Shown: one piece after another, positions 8,319 to 17,120 of the stretch | How the letters are laid out: the number at the start of each line of letters is the position of its first letter | How positions within the stretch are numbered: position 1 is the first letter of the stretch | Source of the DNA: Arthrobacter dokdonellae | GTDB lineage: Bacteria > Actinomycetota > Actinomycetes > Actinomycetales > Micrococcaceae | Assembly: GCF_003268655.1 (NCBI RefSeq) | Contig: NZ_CP029642.1 | Span: 4,154,001 to 4,218,000, forward strand | DNA length: 64,000 bases | Reading direction: 5' to 3' | The notes under the pieces: model-generated | Database searches by the model: none | Seen by the model: the letters and a program-made list of their open reading frames with translations, nothing else | Told to the model about the DNA's origin: nothing | Made by a program: the position numbers and the translations under genes

Positions 8319-9466
8319 CTGCGACTCCTGAGGAGGACATGCTCCTCCTCTCCCTTGTCCAAGTCCATTCGGAACCTGGTCAACGTGGCCGTCATGTAGT
8401 CGTGTTTGGATATGGCCGCGGAGTTTACCTCCCGAAGCTTGTCCCCGGCCATCTTGACTGCTTCGTCTAAGAGATTGGGGCCTACAGCAGCCATGATGGC
8501 AGCAATTGGGCCAGGCAGCTTGACCTTACGCCCAATAAGTATTGCGGCAAGAGCCACGGCACCGCCTAGAAGATTTTGTGCCACCTTCCCAGGGAGTTGC
8601 TTCGCCTGCGCCCACCGTACGTGTCGTTCGAATGGCAACATGGCGGTGATAGGCAGAATCAATTCCAGACCAACCCTCTTGGCCACCTCGATCTTGTCGG
8701 TCCCGAACTTCGCTGACGAAAGGAGAACAAAGTCTTCACCAACGGACAAAGCGTCGTTCGCTTCTACCAGCCCGGCGAGCACTTCGCGCAATTCGTTAAT
8801 GTCATCACCGGACTTTTCAATGAGGAGGTCCCTGAAATTGAATACGTCCAGGTTAGGCAGCAGATCGGACTTTGAAAGAGCCATGATCCATATTCGCGGG
8901 AACTCAATAAGCGGCTTGCCGTCATCCAATAGTTCATCCTTGAGTGACAGGAATCCATTGCGAAAATTGGCCATCAGCGACTTCAGATACCGCTCCTCCT
9001 TACCAGCGTTGTCCAGCAACCGCTGACCATCCACGAGCAAAAGAGCGACATCAGAAGCCAACAATGACTTAAACGTGTCAATCTTTCGCGTGGCCTCGCC
9101 TAGACCACTCACGTCCTCCTCGAACCACTCCCCCGGGTAATCGTGCCAAACGAGGCGCAAGGCATCGAAGGGCCTAGCCTTAATCGCCTTCCCTTCTACC
9201 CCATCCTTCAGCCTGACGGAGAAAGAGTAGGAAGTCGCGGAAAAACGGGTGGGCGAAGGAAGACGAGCTGAATCCCTCATTCCAAGATAGTTTCGGTGGA
9301 GCCTATTACCTTGACCAATCTCATCTGCCACCACATGGAACAGACTTTTCTGGAGATACTGAGGTTCCTGCGTTGCCCCATAGAACGAAGAGATCATGAC
9401 AGTTTTGCCGCTGCCGCTCTCGCCAAAAACTGCAATATGCTGCTCGAGTGCCCTGTTAACCTGCAT
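8315..9466 (-). CDS. TRAFAC-like P-loop GTPase with C-terminal hydrophobic segment
   Basis: All core GTPase motifs are visible in this 383-residue protein: G1/Walker A GESGSGKT (residues 15-22), G3 DYPG (109-112) after hydrophobic beta strand LRLVWH, a long LLLVDG strand (143-147), G4 SKSD (198-201, for guanine binding) and G5-like SAK (251-253). A hydrophobic, Ala/Gly-rich stretch at about 300-335 could insert in or rest on the membrane. The family resembles Ras-like or DO-GTPase-type proteins predicted in bacterial conflict systems, but the subfamily cannot be fixed without profile searches. It overlaps its upstream partner by 11 bp and its downstream partner by 4 bp, forming a compact three-gene operon just after the restriction-modification gene. 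Confidence 0.75.
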   Translation of the reverse strand: MQVNRALEQHIAVFGESGSGKTVMISSFYGATQEPQYLQKSLFHVVADEIGQGNRLHRNYLGMRDSARLPSPTRFSATSYSFSVRLKDGVEGKAIKARPFDALRLVWHDYPGEWFEEDVSGLGEATRKIDTFKSLLASDVALLLVDGQRLLDNAGKEERYLKSLMANFRNGFLSLKDELLDDGKPLIEFPRIWIMALSKSDLLPNLDVFNFRDLLIEKSGDDINELREVLAGLVEANDALSVGEDFVLLSSAKFGTDKIEVAKRVGLELILPITAMLPFERHVRWAQAKQLPGKVAQNLLGGAVALAAILIGRKVKLPGPIAAIMAAVGPNLLDEAVKMAGDKLREVNSAAISKHDYMTATLTRFRMDLDKGEEEHVLLRSRR

Positions 9467-9674
9467 ATGGGAAGCCTACACAACGGAATGCTCCCCATAG
9501 GCCGAACCACCATAGGGGGCTTCTGCTCGTGTACGTCAAATACGATCCCAAGTTCGGCCATGTTCGAGACTCTCCCATCGGAGTGCTGCCTTGGGCCTCA
9601 TGAAGACTCTCGTAAAATTTGCCGGCAGCCAAGACAGCACTAATCAGAAGCGAAGCCGCGCAGATAATTCCCAA
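9456..9674 (-). CDS. Small membrane protein, first gene of the GTPase operon
   Basis: This 72-residue ORF starts with TTG at 9674. It opens with one strongly hydrophobic segment (GIICAASLLISAVLAAG) and has a Trp-rich C-terminus (SPLWWFGLWGAFRCVGF) that may form a second short segment. It overlaps the GTPase start by 11 bp and begins 37 bp after the restriction-modification gene ends. The ribosome site is weak, so the start is uncertain. No homologue is recognised; it may anchor the GTPase at the membrane (inference). Confidence 0.5.
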   Translation of the reverse strand: MGIICAASLLISAVLAAGKFYESLHEAQGSTPMGESRTWPNLGSYLTYTSRSPLWWFGLWGAFRCVGFPYAG

Positions 9675-9711
9675 TTATGGATCTGAGAAGAGTTTCACGT
9701 GCCACCGACTA

Positions 9712-11679
9712 TCACTCCCTCAAGTCTAACGATGGCAAACTATCCACGATCCGGTTCGTCTCAAGGCTCACCGTGACGATCCGTCCGATCAGGTCGATGA
9801 TGTAGCGCGGCTGGCCGTGCTCGCGGGACCAGTCGTTGGGGTCGTTGACGATCCCGGAGGCCTTGTCCGTCTTGACTTGATAGCGCTCCACAATCCAATC
9901 AATCGCCGAGCGCGCGCCCAACATGTATCGCTGAGCGTCCTCCGGGATACCCTCCAGGGTCACGTGCGCGTTGTAGACAATTCTCGATTTGTCCCAGGCT
10001 CCTGCCTTGCCGCCGTACTTCATCTTCTTCACCGCGTACTTCGCATACTCGTCAGCCGCGGGTACGACGGCGGTTTCCACCTCTGTGAGCGCGTATGGTT
10101 CTTGCTGTTCGTAGCCAATGTGCAGGGCGGACAGCTCCAGGCCCGCCTGCGCGAAAGCCATGAACTTCTCTGCACCCGGCATCATAGGGATGCGCGGCAG
10201 CATCTTCTTTAAGTCCGCCGCGAATTCGCTGCGGTACTCGGGTGAGTGGAGCAGACCATAGACGTAGAAAAAGACGTCGTCCTTGCTGACCGTGGCACCG
10301 TAAGCGGCGCGGTAGTTCGCCAGTGTCGCATCGGTGACGTTGTCCACCCGCTCCGGGGTCGCCGGCGCACCCGCAGCAGAGAACAAGTCGTCACCGGACG
10401 TCGGGGTCATGTAAGTGTAACGAGGGAAGAACTGGCCAGTGTCCAGCATGTGGAGGTCAGGTAGGGCGTTGACCATGACCGCTTCAAAAGTCGGATAATG
10501 GGACGCAGGCGACGTTATGTAGATGCCGTAGTTTTCGCTTTTGGCCGTTGGGAAGATCGTTTCCAGTTGGTAGACCATGTCGTTGAGTTGGCGGCTGAAG
10601 TGAACCTTCTGTTTGTTGAAGGGACGGTACGCAGCGGTGCGGTAGCCGGCGTCCTGGACAGCGTATTTCGTGGCACGTTTGAGTTGGACCTTGTCGGCAC
10701 GGTTCCAGCTCAATCTGGTGGCGTCCGTGTTAATGAACCCGTCTACACCGGCACCGTGGCCGTGGGCGGCGTAGCGATCCACTTCGCCGTTGTAGAAGGC
10801 GACCATGGATTCCACGTTGTGGCTGAGGTTGACGGCGGAGGAGTTGTAAATCCACGCATCTCGGGCTGTGGCCAACCCTCGGCAATAGTTGGCGAAAATG
10901 CCGGTTCCGCTTCCCTTGTCGCCGATCGGCGTGAAGGATTCAAACACGTCGTTGCGTTGGTTGATCCAGTCACCTTCGGCGTTGGGGGTGATGGTGGTCC
11001 AGTCGAGGGTGCCAATGCTGGCGGCGTCTACGAGCGCGAGTTTTTCGTTGCGGTCAAGATAGTCGCCAATGTCCTTGTAGTGCAGCGCGGCACCGCGGGT
11101 CGGCCCAGGTTTCTTCACAAGGATCAGGACGGCCACCGTGTTGCGGCTGCCCGAATCGAAAATCTTGCCGCCCTCCTTGCGGCTTTGCTCTCCTGCCGTG
11201 CGCTGGTTGCCACGGAGGTTGTAGACGTAAATGTCGTGGAACTCGCCCACGAGGGTCTTGCGCAGGCCGTCGGCGGTGTTGCCGTCGATGTAGCCACCGT
11301 TGGAGACGTAGGCGACCACGCCGCCGTCGGACGAGGCAATGATCCGGTTTGACGCCCAGCGGATGGCCCGGATGTAGGAGTCGTACAGCGAGTTTTTGTT
11401 GGTCGCCGTCGACCGTTCTGCGTAAGTGGAGCGGATGGACTCATCCAGCGTGGGATATTTCAGGTTGGCGTTGTTGTCGTTGCCGCTGGACTGGCCCACC
11501 GAGTAGGGCGGGTTGCCGATGATGACGCGGATGTCGAGCTTGTTTTGGGCGACCAGCCGGTCATTGTTGGAGGTGAAGACGCGCTCGTCGAGGGTGTCGC
11601 CGTCTTCCGACATTTGGAAGGTGTCCGTAAGCACCATTCCGTCGAATGGGATGTAGCCGGTTTCGACAGGCTCAACCAC
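9712..11679 (-). CDS. Type ISP-like restriction-modification enzyme, C-terminal half (methyltransferase motif IV and target recognition)
   Basis: The 655 residues from GTG 11679 carry the amino-methyltransferase motif IV NPPY (residues 56-59) after VLTDTF, then a long target-recognition region. The preceding ORF carries motif I, so neither half is a complete methyltransferase. Both halves are in the same reading frame, separated only by one TAA and nine further codons. Their summed length (about 1,620 residues) matches single-chain type ISP enzymes such as LlaGI. The GTG is an internal codon of the ancestral gene, and re-initiation there would need a ribosome site I cannot see. Likely a disrupted enzyme; a two-chain enzyme or read-through is less likely. 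Confidence 0.8.
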   Translation of the reverse strand: MVEPVETGYIPFDGMVLTDTFQMSEDGDTLDERVFTSNNDRLVAQNKLDIRVIIGNPPYSVGQSSGNDNNANLKYPTLDESIRSTYAERSTATNKNSLYDSYIRAIRWASNRIIASSDGGVVAYVSNGGYIDGNTADGLRKTLVGEFHDIYVYNLRGNQRTAGEQSRKEGGKIFDSGSRNTVAVLILVKKPGPTRGAALHYKDIGDYLDRNEKLALVDAASIGTLDWTTITPNAEGDWINQRNDVFESFTPIGDKGSGTGIFANYCRGLATARDAWIYNSSAVNLSHNVESMVAFYNGEVDRYAAHGHGAGVDGFINTDATRLSWNRADKVQLKRATKYAVQDAGYRTAAYRPFNKQKVHFSRQLNDMVYQLETIFPTAKSENYGIYITSPASHYPTFEAVMVNALPDLHMLDTGQFFPRYTYMTPTSGDDLFSAAGAPATPERVDNVTDATLANYRAAYGATVSKDDVFFYVYGLLHSPEYRSEFAADLKKMLPRIPMMPGAEKFMAFAQAGLELSALHIGYEQQEPYALTEVETAVVPAADEYAKYAVKKMKYGGKAGAWDKSRIVYNAHVTLEGIPEDAQRYMLGARSAIDWIVERYQVKTDKASGIVNDPNDWSREHGQPRYIIDLIGRIVTVSLETNRIVDSLPSLDLRE

Positions 11680-11683
11680 CGGG
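11659..11683. repeat. Dispersed repeat copy at the break of the restriction-modification gene
   Basis: This 25-bp copy (core TTTCGACAGGCTCAACCA) matches the copy at 38695-38719 at 23 of 25 positions. It lies in the linker between methyltransferase motifs I and IV, 24 bp from the in-frame TAA. Similar motifs are common as dispersed elements in Micrococcales genomes (recalled, not checked). Confidence 0.7.
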
Positions 11684-11706
11684 TTCGGCTCGACGGCTGA
11701 GGCGGC

Positions 11707-14601
11707 TTAGTCCTCGAGCATGCCGTGGAGCGTCGCCTCAATGTTGATCGCAGCGATGTAATAGGCCATGAGGAGGATCTCGTTGGCATGGAGTTCCTGG
11801 GTGTACTTCCGCAACAGGTCCTCGGGTTTGATCCGGCCAGACTGCAGCAGCCGGACGGTGAACGTCCCAGTGCCGGCGAACGGGTCAAGGACGTGAACTC
11901 CGGGTGCGGAAAGGGATGAGTGGAAGTCCTTGGCCAGAACGTCGTCCACGGCGCGGATGATGAAGTCGACCACTTCCACCGGGGTGTAGACGATGCCGAG
12001 TGACTCGGCCGTGCGGGGGAACGCGAGCTTGAAGAATCGTTCGTACAATTCCGTGACGATCTTCTGCTTGCCCTCGGCATTCGTCACGCCTTCGGCACGG
12101 ACCCGCACAGAGCGGTAGAAGTCCTCCAGGTTCTGCACCTCTGAGTCGAGGTTGTACTGCTCGAGCACGGCGATCATGGAGTCCATGACCTGGGAGACCG
12201 GATTGTGGGCGGCAAAGGAGTACCCGACGAACAACGCCTCGAACACGGGCTTGGTGATCAAGTGCTGGGAGAGCATGTCAATGGCGTCGGATTCGCTGAT
12301 GCCGTCGTTGAGGTTTCCCCGCAGCCCTTCCAAGAACACGGCGAACTCTTCCCTGGCGCGGGGATCCGGGCCGTCCAGGATGGTGCGGATGCGGATCACG
12401 TGCCGGTCCGCGATTTCCTTGACATCCGTGGCCCACGATTCCCAGTACCGTCGGTCGCCGACCTTGCGAACCATGCGAGCGAAGATCGCATTGCGCCATT
12501 CATCAGCCCGGGCCAGCGCAAACAACGTCTCCTGGGTGCCCACAGAGTCGGCGCCGTTCTTCTCCCCGGCCGGGGCACCGCCGTCGTCCTCGTTAAACGG
12601 GTCGGAGACCGCGATGACGTCAATGACATCGTTGGCGTTCCGGTTCAAGTCCAGCTTGTTGATCATGGCCTCGAAGCGGTCATCGTGGGCGCGCAGGGCC
12701 TGCAGGACGTCCCAGACCACTTTGTACTTCTTGTTGTCGTTCAGTGCCGTCTCGGGGTCCTGCGAGGCGGGCACGGCGATGGGCTGGATGATGTACCCGT
12801 ATTCTTTGCCCTCAGCCTTGCGCATCACACGGCCCACGGACTGGACCACGTCGACCTGCGAATTCCGCGGGTTCAAGAACAGCACTGCGTCCAGGGACGG
12901 CACGTCCACGCCTTCGGAAAGGCATTTGACGTTGGAGAGAATGCGACAGACGTTACCGTCTGCCTGTTCCTTGAGCCAGTCAAGTTTCGCGGAACGTTCC
13001 AGAACGTTGAAGGTGCCATCCACGTGGCCGGCCTCAAGCTTCAATGCGTCCTCTGCCTCCGCTTCGGCTGCATTGACGAGGAGCTGCTTGCCGATGAGCT
13101 CGAATTCCTCGGCAAGCTTTTTCGATTCCTTGATGTTGCGGGCGAAGGCCACGGCCCGGCGCATCGGGCTGACGTCGGCAATGTCCAGGCGCTGGCCGTT
13201 GACGCCGCGTTTGGAGAGCCCATTCCAGCAGCCCACGATGCGCGCAACGTCGTCGAGCTTGAGATCACCGTTCTCCTCAAACATGCCTTGGAAAGAGCGT
13301 GACACGGCTTCTTCATCCACTGCCAGGACAAGGACTTTGTAGTCAGCCAGGTGGCCCATCTCGACGGCCCTGCCGAAGCCCAAGTGGTGGAACTCGGGGC
13401 CGAACACTGCCTCGTCGTCCATGGAATAGACCGCCACGTTGTCCTGGGCCGCCTTCGCCTTGGACTCCTGGACGTAGATGCGGGGCGTAGCTGTCATGTA
13501 CAGGCGCTTTGCCGCCTTCAGGTACGTCTCATCGTGGACGCGGACAAAGGTTGAATCGTCATGGTCTGCTTCCGTGATCCCCGTGGTTCGATGAGCTTCG
13601 TCGCAGAGGATCATGTCAAAATCGGCGAGGCCCTGCTGCTGGGCCTGGGCAATGACATCGATGGACTGGTATGTGGAGAATACGACGGTCACAGCCTCCT
13701 GCCCGGTGCTGATGCGGGCACGGTTCAGCAACTTCACCGGGTCCGTGGTGGCGGGAAATGCCAGGTCATGGACGCTGACGTCTTCGTTCTCCTTGCGGCC
13801 GACCTTGGTGTCGGAGCAGACCGCCAATGCCCTGATCGGGACCGTGGCCTGGGCGGTCCATTCGTTCAGTGTCTGCTGGAGCAACGCAATTGAGGGGACG
13901 AGGAAGAGCACGGTTCCGCCAATGGGGACCTGTTCCTCCACGATATTGAGGGACGTGTACGTCTTGCCGGTTCCGCAGGCCATGATCAGCTTGCCGCGGT
14001 CCCCCGTTTGGAAACCGGCTTTGACATCGTCAATGGCCTGGCGCTGGTACTTGCGGGGTTCCTTGCGGTCCAGCTGGCGCATCTGCTCGGGAACATCGAC
14101 GTCGAACTCGGACCAGTCAATCGTCGACTCCGCCAAGTCCTTCAGGCGGAGCCTCGTCATTTCCTTGGACTGGCCCTCAAGCGCTTCCTCGGCATGCTTG
14201 GACCATTTGTCCGTGGTGGAGACAACCATGCCGTAGGAAAAGTCTGTCTTACCGGCCGCGGTGAAGAACGAATCGATCTGCGCCTTCTGCAGCGTTGACA
14301 TCGGGTCGTAGAACTTGCACTGGATGGCCGTCAGCTCGCCCGTGTACCGGTCCTTGGCGACGAGGTCGATCCCGGTGTCCACTTTGCCGTCCCGGCCAGG
14401 GTATTCCTGCCACATCCATACATCCGAGAACTGGTCAGCATACTTCGGCTCCAGCTCCAAATAGCGTTTAATCAGCCGTTCAAACTTGCTGCCCTTGTCC
14501 TTCGAGTCAATGGCAGTAAAGTACAGCCGGTCAAGCACGTCTTCGAATGTTGCAGATCCCATGCAATCATCTTGCCGCATCCTGGACCGTTCTTTGGCCA
14601 T
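11707..14601 (-). CDS. Type ISP-like restriction-modification enzyme, N-terminal half (nuclease, helicase, methyltransferase motif I)
   Basis: This 964-residue ORF begins with an Mrr-like nuclease domain (GIDLVA with D79, then QCK at 94-96). A superfamily 2 translocase follows: Walker A ACGTGKT (208-214), DEAH (334-337), TATPRIY and a C-terminal helicase lobe with QSVGRVMRK. It ends with the start of an N6-adenine methyltransferase, motif I DPFAGTGTF (906-914), before a TAA at 11709-11707. In LlaGI/LlaBIII-type enzymes all this plus motif IV and the target-recognition domain is one chain. The nuclease and motor look intact, but modification and target recognition are on the far side of the stop. 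The start is not fixed; ATG codons at 14580 and 14562 are alternatives. Confidence 0.85.
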   Translation of the reverse strand: MAKERSRMRQDDCMGSATFEDVLDRLYFTAIDSKDKGSKFERLIKRYLELEPKYADQFSDVWMWQEYPGRDGKVDTGIDLVAKDRYTGELTAIQCKFYDPMSTLQKAQIDSFFTAAGKTDFSYGMVVSTTDKWSKHAEEALEGQSKEMTRLRLKDLAESTIDWSEFDVDVPEQMRQLDRKEPRKYQRQAIDDVKAGFQTGDRGKLIMACGTGKTYTSLNIVEEQVPIGGTVLFLVPSIALLQQTLNEWTAQATVPIRALAVCSDTKVGRKENEDVSVHDLAFPATTDPVKLLNRARISTGQEAVTVVFSTYQSIDVIAQAQQQGLADFDMILCDEAHRTTGITEADHDDSTFVRVHDETYLKAAKRLYMTATPRIYVQESKAKAAQDNVAVYSMDDEAVFGPEFHHLGFGRAVEMGHLADYKVLVLAVDEEAVSRSFQGMFEENGDLKLDDVARIVGCWNGLSKRGVNGQRLDIADVSPMRRAVAFARNIKESKKLAEEFELIGKQLLVNAAEAEAEDALKLEAGHVDGTFNVLERSAKLDWLKEQADGNVCRILSNVKCLSEGVDVPSLDAVLFLNPRNSQVDVVQSVGRVMRKAEGKEYGYIIQPIAVPASQDPETALNDNKKYKVVWDVLQALRAHDDRFEAMINKLDLNRNANDVIDVIAVSDPFNEDDGGAPAGEKNGADSVGTQETLFALARADEWRNAIFARMVRKVGDRRYWESWATDVKEIADRHVIRIRTILDGPDPRAREEFAVFLEGLRGNLNDGISESDAIDMLSQHLITKPVFEALFVGYSFAAHNPVSQVMDSMIAVLEQYNLDSEVQNLEDFYRSVRVRAEGVTNAEGKQKIVTELYERFFKLAFPRTAESLGIVYTPVEVVDFIIRAVDDVLAKDFHSSLSAPGVHVLDPFAGTGTFTVRLLQSGRIKPEDLLRKYTQELHANEILLMAYYIAAINIEATLHGMLED

Positions 14602-14662
14602 GATCTAAGCAGAGTCAGTAGCTAATTCGTCTTTAAGGTTCGCTCGTATGAAAACGCCCCAG

Positions 14663-14797
14663 CTACCGCACCCACCAGAACCACAGAAAGGAGGAAGCAG
14701 CCAATAAAGCAGCGGCCACAGCCCATCCCACAAGTGCCACAGGCACTGGCACGACCACCCGAAAACGCTTAAACGCCTCTCCCCGGCCCACCGCCAT
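14663..14797 (-). CDS. Possible 44-residue single-pass membrane peptide
   Basis: A short ORF begins at ATG 14797: a basic N-terminus (MAVGRGEAFKRFR), one continuous hydrophobic helix of about 26 residues rich in Val, Ala, Leu and Trp, and a terminal VR before TAG. AGGG lies 4 bases upstream. It precedes the restriction gene by about 60 bp on the same strand. It is the only plausible coding sequence I see in 14602-15038. No homologue known; it could be chance. Confidence 0.3.
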   Translation of the reverse strand: MAVGRGEAFKRFRVVVPVPVALVGWAVAAALLAASSFLWFWWVR

Positions 14798-15078
14798 CGA
14801 CCCTGTACCCACAAAACATGCAGAATTCCAACAGAACAGCGCCGCGCGCCCAAATCACTGCTGCATCCCGCCACTAGATTTGGTCGAGGATCCCAGTGAA
14901 GTCGCAGTCTGCGTCACCATCAAGCACCCCAGTCCGCTGTCATATATCGACGCCGGTTCTGGTTCGGCCCCTCTTGACGCAGAACCTTGGCAACGACCGG
15001 CCTCGCCCCAACCATAAATTCCTGACGACGACGGTCAAGTCCCATTACGTGGTGTAATTTTTTGTTTCCTTTTGGTGG

Positions 15079-15291
15079 TTAGAAGGATGGGTTTTCGGGG
15101 TCGTTGGTGGCGGGGTTGATTCCGGTGTCCTGGTCGGTGGTCCATCCGGCGTTGGGGTCGAGGAAGTCCTCGGGGAAGGGCGCGGGGCGGCCGGTTTCGT
15201 CCCACCAGCCGGTTTCTTCGCCGGCGGCGAGTAGGGCGAGGTCTTCGGCGCGGGGGCGGCCAAAGGGGTGCCAGTTCGGTGTCGTGTTCAT
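15079..15291 (-). CDS. Passenger ORF of the IS256 element
   Basis: A 70-residue ORF starts 14 bp after the transposase stop and lies inside the left inverted repeat, so it travels with the element. It is acidic and rich in Pro, Trp and Asp (WHPFGRPRAEDLALLA, then EETGWWDETG), with no recognised domain. AAGGGA overlaps the transposase stop and could be its ribosome site. Whether it is translated is uncertain. Confidence 0.45.
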   Translation of the reverse strand: MNTTPNWHPFGRPRAEDLALLAAGEETGWWDETGRPAPFPEDFLDPNAGWTTDQDTGINPATNDPENPSF

Positions 15292-15305
15292 CGTCTCGGT
15301 GTCCC

Positions 15306-16571
15306 TTAGGCGGTCAGGAGCAGGCCGGGGTGGGCCGGCTCGGTGTCGTGAAGAATGTGGATGAGTTTACGCATGGAGGTCTCGGAAAGGTAGCGGCGTT
15401 CGCCGTACTGCCATTCCTCGTGTTGTTCCTGCAGGACCGCGCCGATCAGGCGGGTGGCCGAGTCCCGGTCGGGGAAGATTTGCACGACGTCGGCGCGGCG
15501 CTTGATCTCCCGGTTGAGTCGCTCGATGGGATTATTTGACCAGACCTTTTGCCAGTGTTCCCGGGGCAGGGCCGCGAACGCGGTCAGGTCCGGTTCGGCG
15601 TTCTCGAGCATCTGGGCGACCTCGGGGAAGGACGCGCGCAAGGACGCGGTGACCTGGCCGTACTGGGCGGTGACGGCTTCCTGGCTGGTCTGGGCGAAGA
15701 TCGTGGAGATCAGCGCGTTGACCGGCTTGGAGTGCGCGGAGCCGAGCTTCTGGGTCACGTTGCGGGCGAAGTGGACGCGGCAGCGCTGCCATCCGGCGCC
15801 GGGCAGGATTGCTTTGACGGCGGCCTTGATCCCGGCGTGCGCGTCGGAAGTCACCACGGCCACGCCCAGCGGGTCGGCGTCCGTGGCGGTCTTGAGACCG
15901 CGTTCACGCAGGGATCGAAGGAACTCGGTCCAGAAGTCGGTCGTCTCCGCATCTCCGAGGGCCATCCCGAGGATCTCCCGCCGCCCCTCTCCACTGACGC
16001 CGGTGGCGACCACGAGGGCTTGGGAGACGACCCGGCCGCGCACGCGCACGTCCAGGTACGTCGCATCCAGGAACAGGTACGGGAACCAGGTGTGGTCCAG
16101 GCGCCGGCCCAGGAACTCATGCACGGCCTCGTCAATCTCCGAGCAGATCCGCGAGACCGTGGACCGGGAGATGCCGGTGTCGTTGCCCAGTGCACGCACC
16201 AGCTGGTCGACCTTGCGGGTGGAGACCCCGTCGATCCAGGCCTGGCAGACCACGGCGTACAAGGCCTTGTCGACCCGGCGGCGCGGGGAGAGCAGGGAGG
16301 GGAAGAACGAGCCCTCCCGCAGCTTGGGGATCGCCACCTCGAGCTCCCCGGCCGGGGTGGCGAGCCGCTTGGCCCGCGTGCCGTTGCGCCGGGTGGCCCG
16401 CTCCGGGGTGCGCTCGTAACGTCCGGCACCGATCTTCGCGGTCGCCTCCGCATCGACCAGGTCCTGCATGCCCGCCTGCAGCATCCGCCGGAACACGTCC
16501 TCATGGGCGAGGTCCGGCTCCGCGAGCAGTTCCGAGATCAGGGAAGTCAGGGCAGAATGATTATGGGTCAT
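15306..16571 (-). CDS. IS256 family (Mutator) transposase
   Basis: This 421-residue DDE transposase has the first Asp in FLDATYLDVRVRG, the second in VTSDAHAGIKAAV, the CRVHFARN motif and the Glu in NNPIERLNREIKRR. It also has the typical N-terminal RNGTR and LRxGSFFPSLLSPRRR segments. I start it at ATG 16571 (MTHNHSALTS); an upstream extension in frame would run past the element's right end. It appears intact. Copy-paste transposition through a circular intermediate is known for the family. Confidence 0.93.
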   Translation of the reverse strand: MTHNHSALTSLISELLAEPDLAHEDVFRRMLQAGMQDLVDAEATAKIGAGRYERTPERATRRNGTRAKRLATPAGELEVAIPKLREGSFFPSLLSPRRRVDKALYAVVCQAWIDGVSTRKVDQLVRALGNDTGISRSTVSRICSEIDEAVHEFLGRRLDHTWFPYLFLDATYLDVRVRGRVVSQALVVATGVSGEGRREILGMALGDAETTDFWTEFLRSLRERGLKTATDADPLGVAVVTSDAHAGIKAAVKAILPGAGWQRCRVHFARNVTQKLGSAHSKPVNALISTIFAQTSQEAVTAQYGQVTASLRASFPEVAQMLENAEPDLTAFAALPREHWQKVWSNNPIERLNREIKRRADVVQIFPDRDSATRLIGAVLQEQHEEWQYGERRYLSETSMRKLIHILHDTEPAHPGLLLTA

Positions 16572-16674
16572 CGTGGGATCGCTTTCTAGGTTTCTTGGCG
16601 GAAACAAAATCGGCACCCACGGTGGCCCTCTCACGTACGAGAGCCCCGCAGGAATTGACACCACACTAAGGGAC

Positions 16675-17120
16675 GCAGCCGACGACCACATCCACGTCGG
16701 CAGGTCTCGTGCAAGATATACCGATGTATGTTGACAGTCTCGGTCCATCGAGCTTCGTCCGACGCACTTGCCAGGCCGAAGTGCACCGTTCCGTCGGAAC
16801 CTAGTGGAGCAAACACAAAACCTGATTTGCCCGACGGTCAAGTCCGTTGACAGCGCTCTTACAACGCCAACGACCCGTCGACAGCATAAGGTTGATGGAA
16901 CCACGGACGTATCAAATTGCAACCCCTGCTTCGGTGTCAGTGAGCATCAGGGCATTCGATATAAGATCAGTGGATCGGCAGAGAAGCGCCAGCTAGGCCA
17001 CCATGCATGCCCTGGCCGGCCGCCTGCATTTCGCGATGCACTCTCGCTCGGGGAGCCCTGGACGCATTGGCTGTTGTAAATCCGCATCGCGCGGCTAGAA
17101 AAACGAATCAGGAGACAAAA
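16675..17120. other. 446-bp stretch without a clear gene
   Basis: No convincing coding frame. It lies between the IS256 right end and the TTG start of the interrupted ATPase gene, so it should hold that gene's promoter. A 14-bp sequence, CGACGGTCAAGTCC, at 16832-16845 repeats exactly at 15029-15042, straddling the left end of the IS256 element. GGAGA at 17111-17115 is the ATPase ribosome site. Confidence 0.5.

Larger units (their letters stand above)
15039..16674 (-). mobile_element. IS256 family insertion sequence
   Basis: A Mutator/IS256 transposase and a small passenger ORF lie between imperfect inverted repeats. The left end begins GTCCCATTACGTGGTGT at 15039; the right end, read inward from 16674, begins GTCCCTTAGTGTGGTGT (16 of 24 matches over the first 24 bases). 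No 8- or 9-bp target duplication is visible at these ends (ACGGTCAA versus GCAGCCGA). Either the ends are a few bases off or the flanks have rearranged. Confidence 0.8.

Noticed and set aside
12205..13302. Long plus-strand open frames over the restriction gene (also 12152-13342)
   Set aside because: They lie antisense to the clear nuclease-helicase gene and have no domain; they are shadows of high-GC codon bias.
14605..14874. 89-residue minus-strand ORF next to the restriction gene
   Set aside because: Trp/Cys/Arg-rich with no start signal or domain; the 44-residue ORF in another frame is a better candidate.
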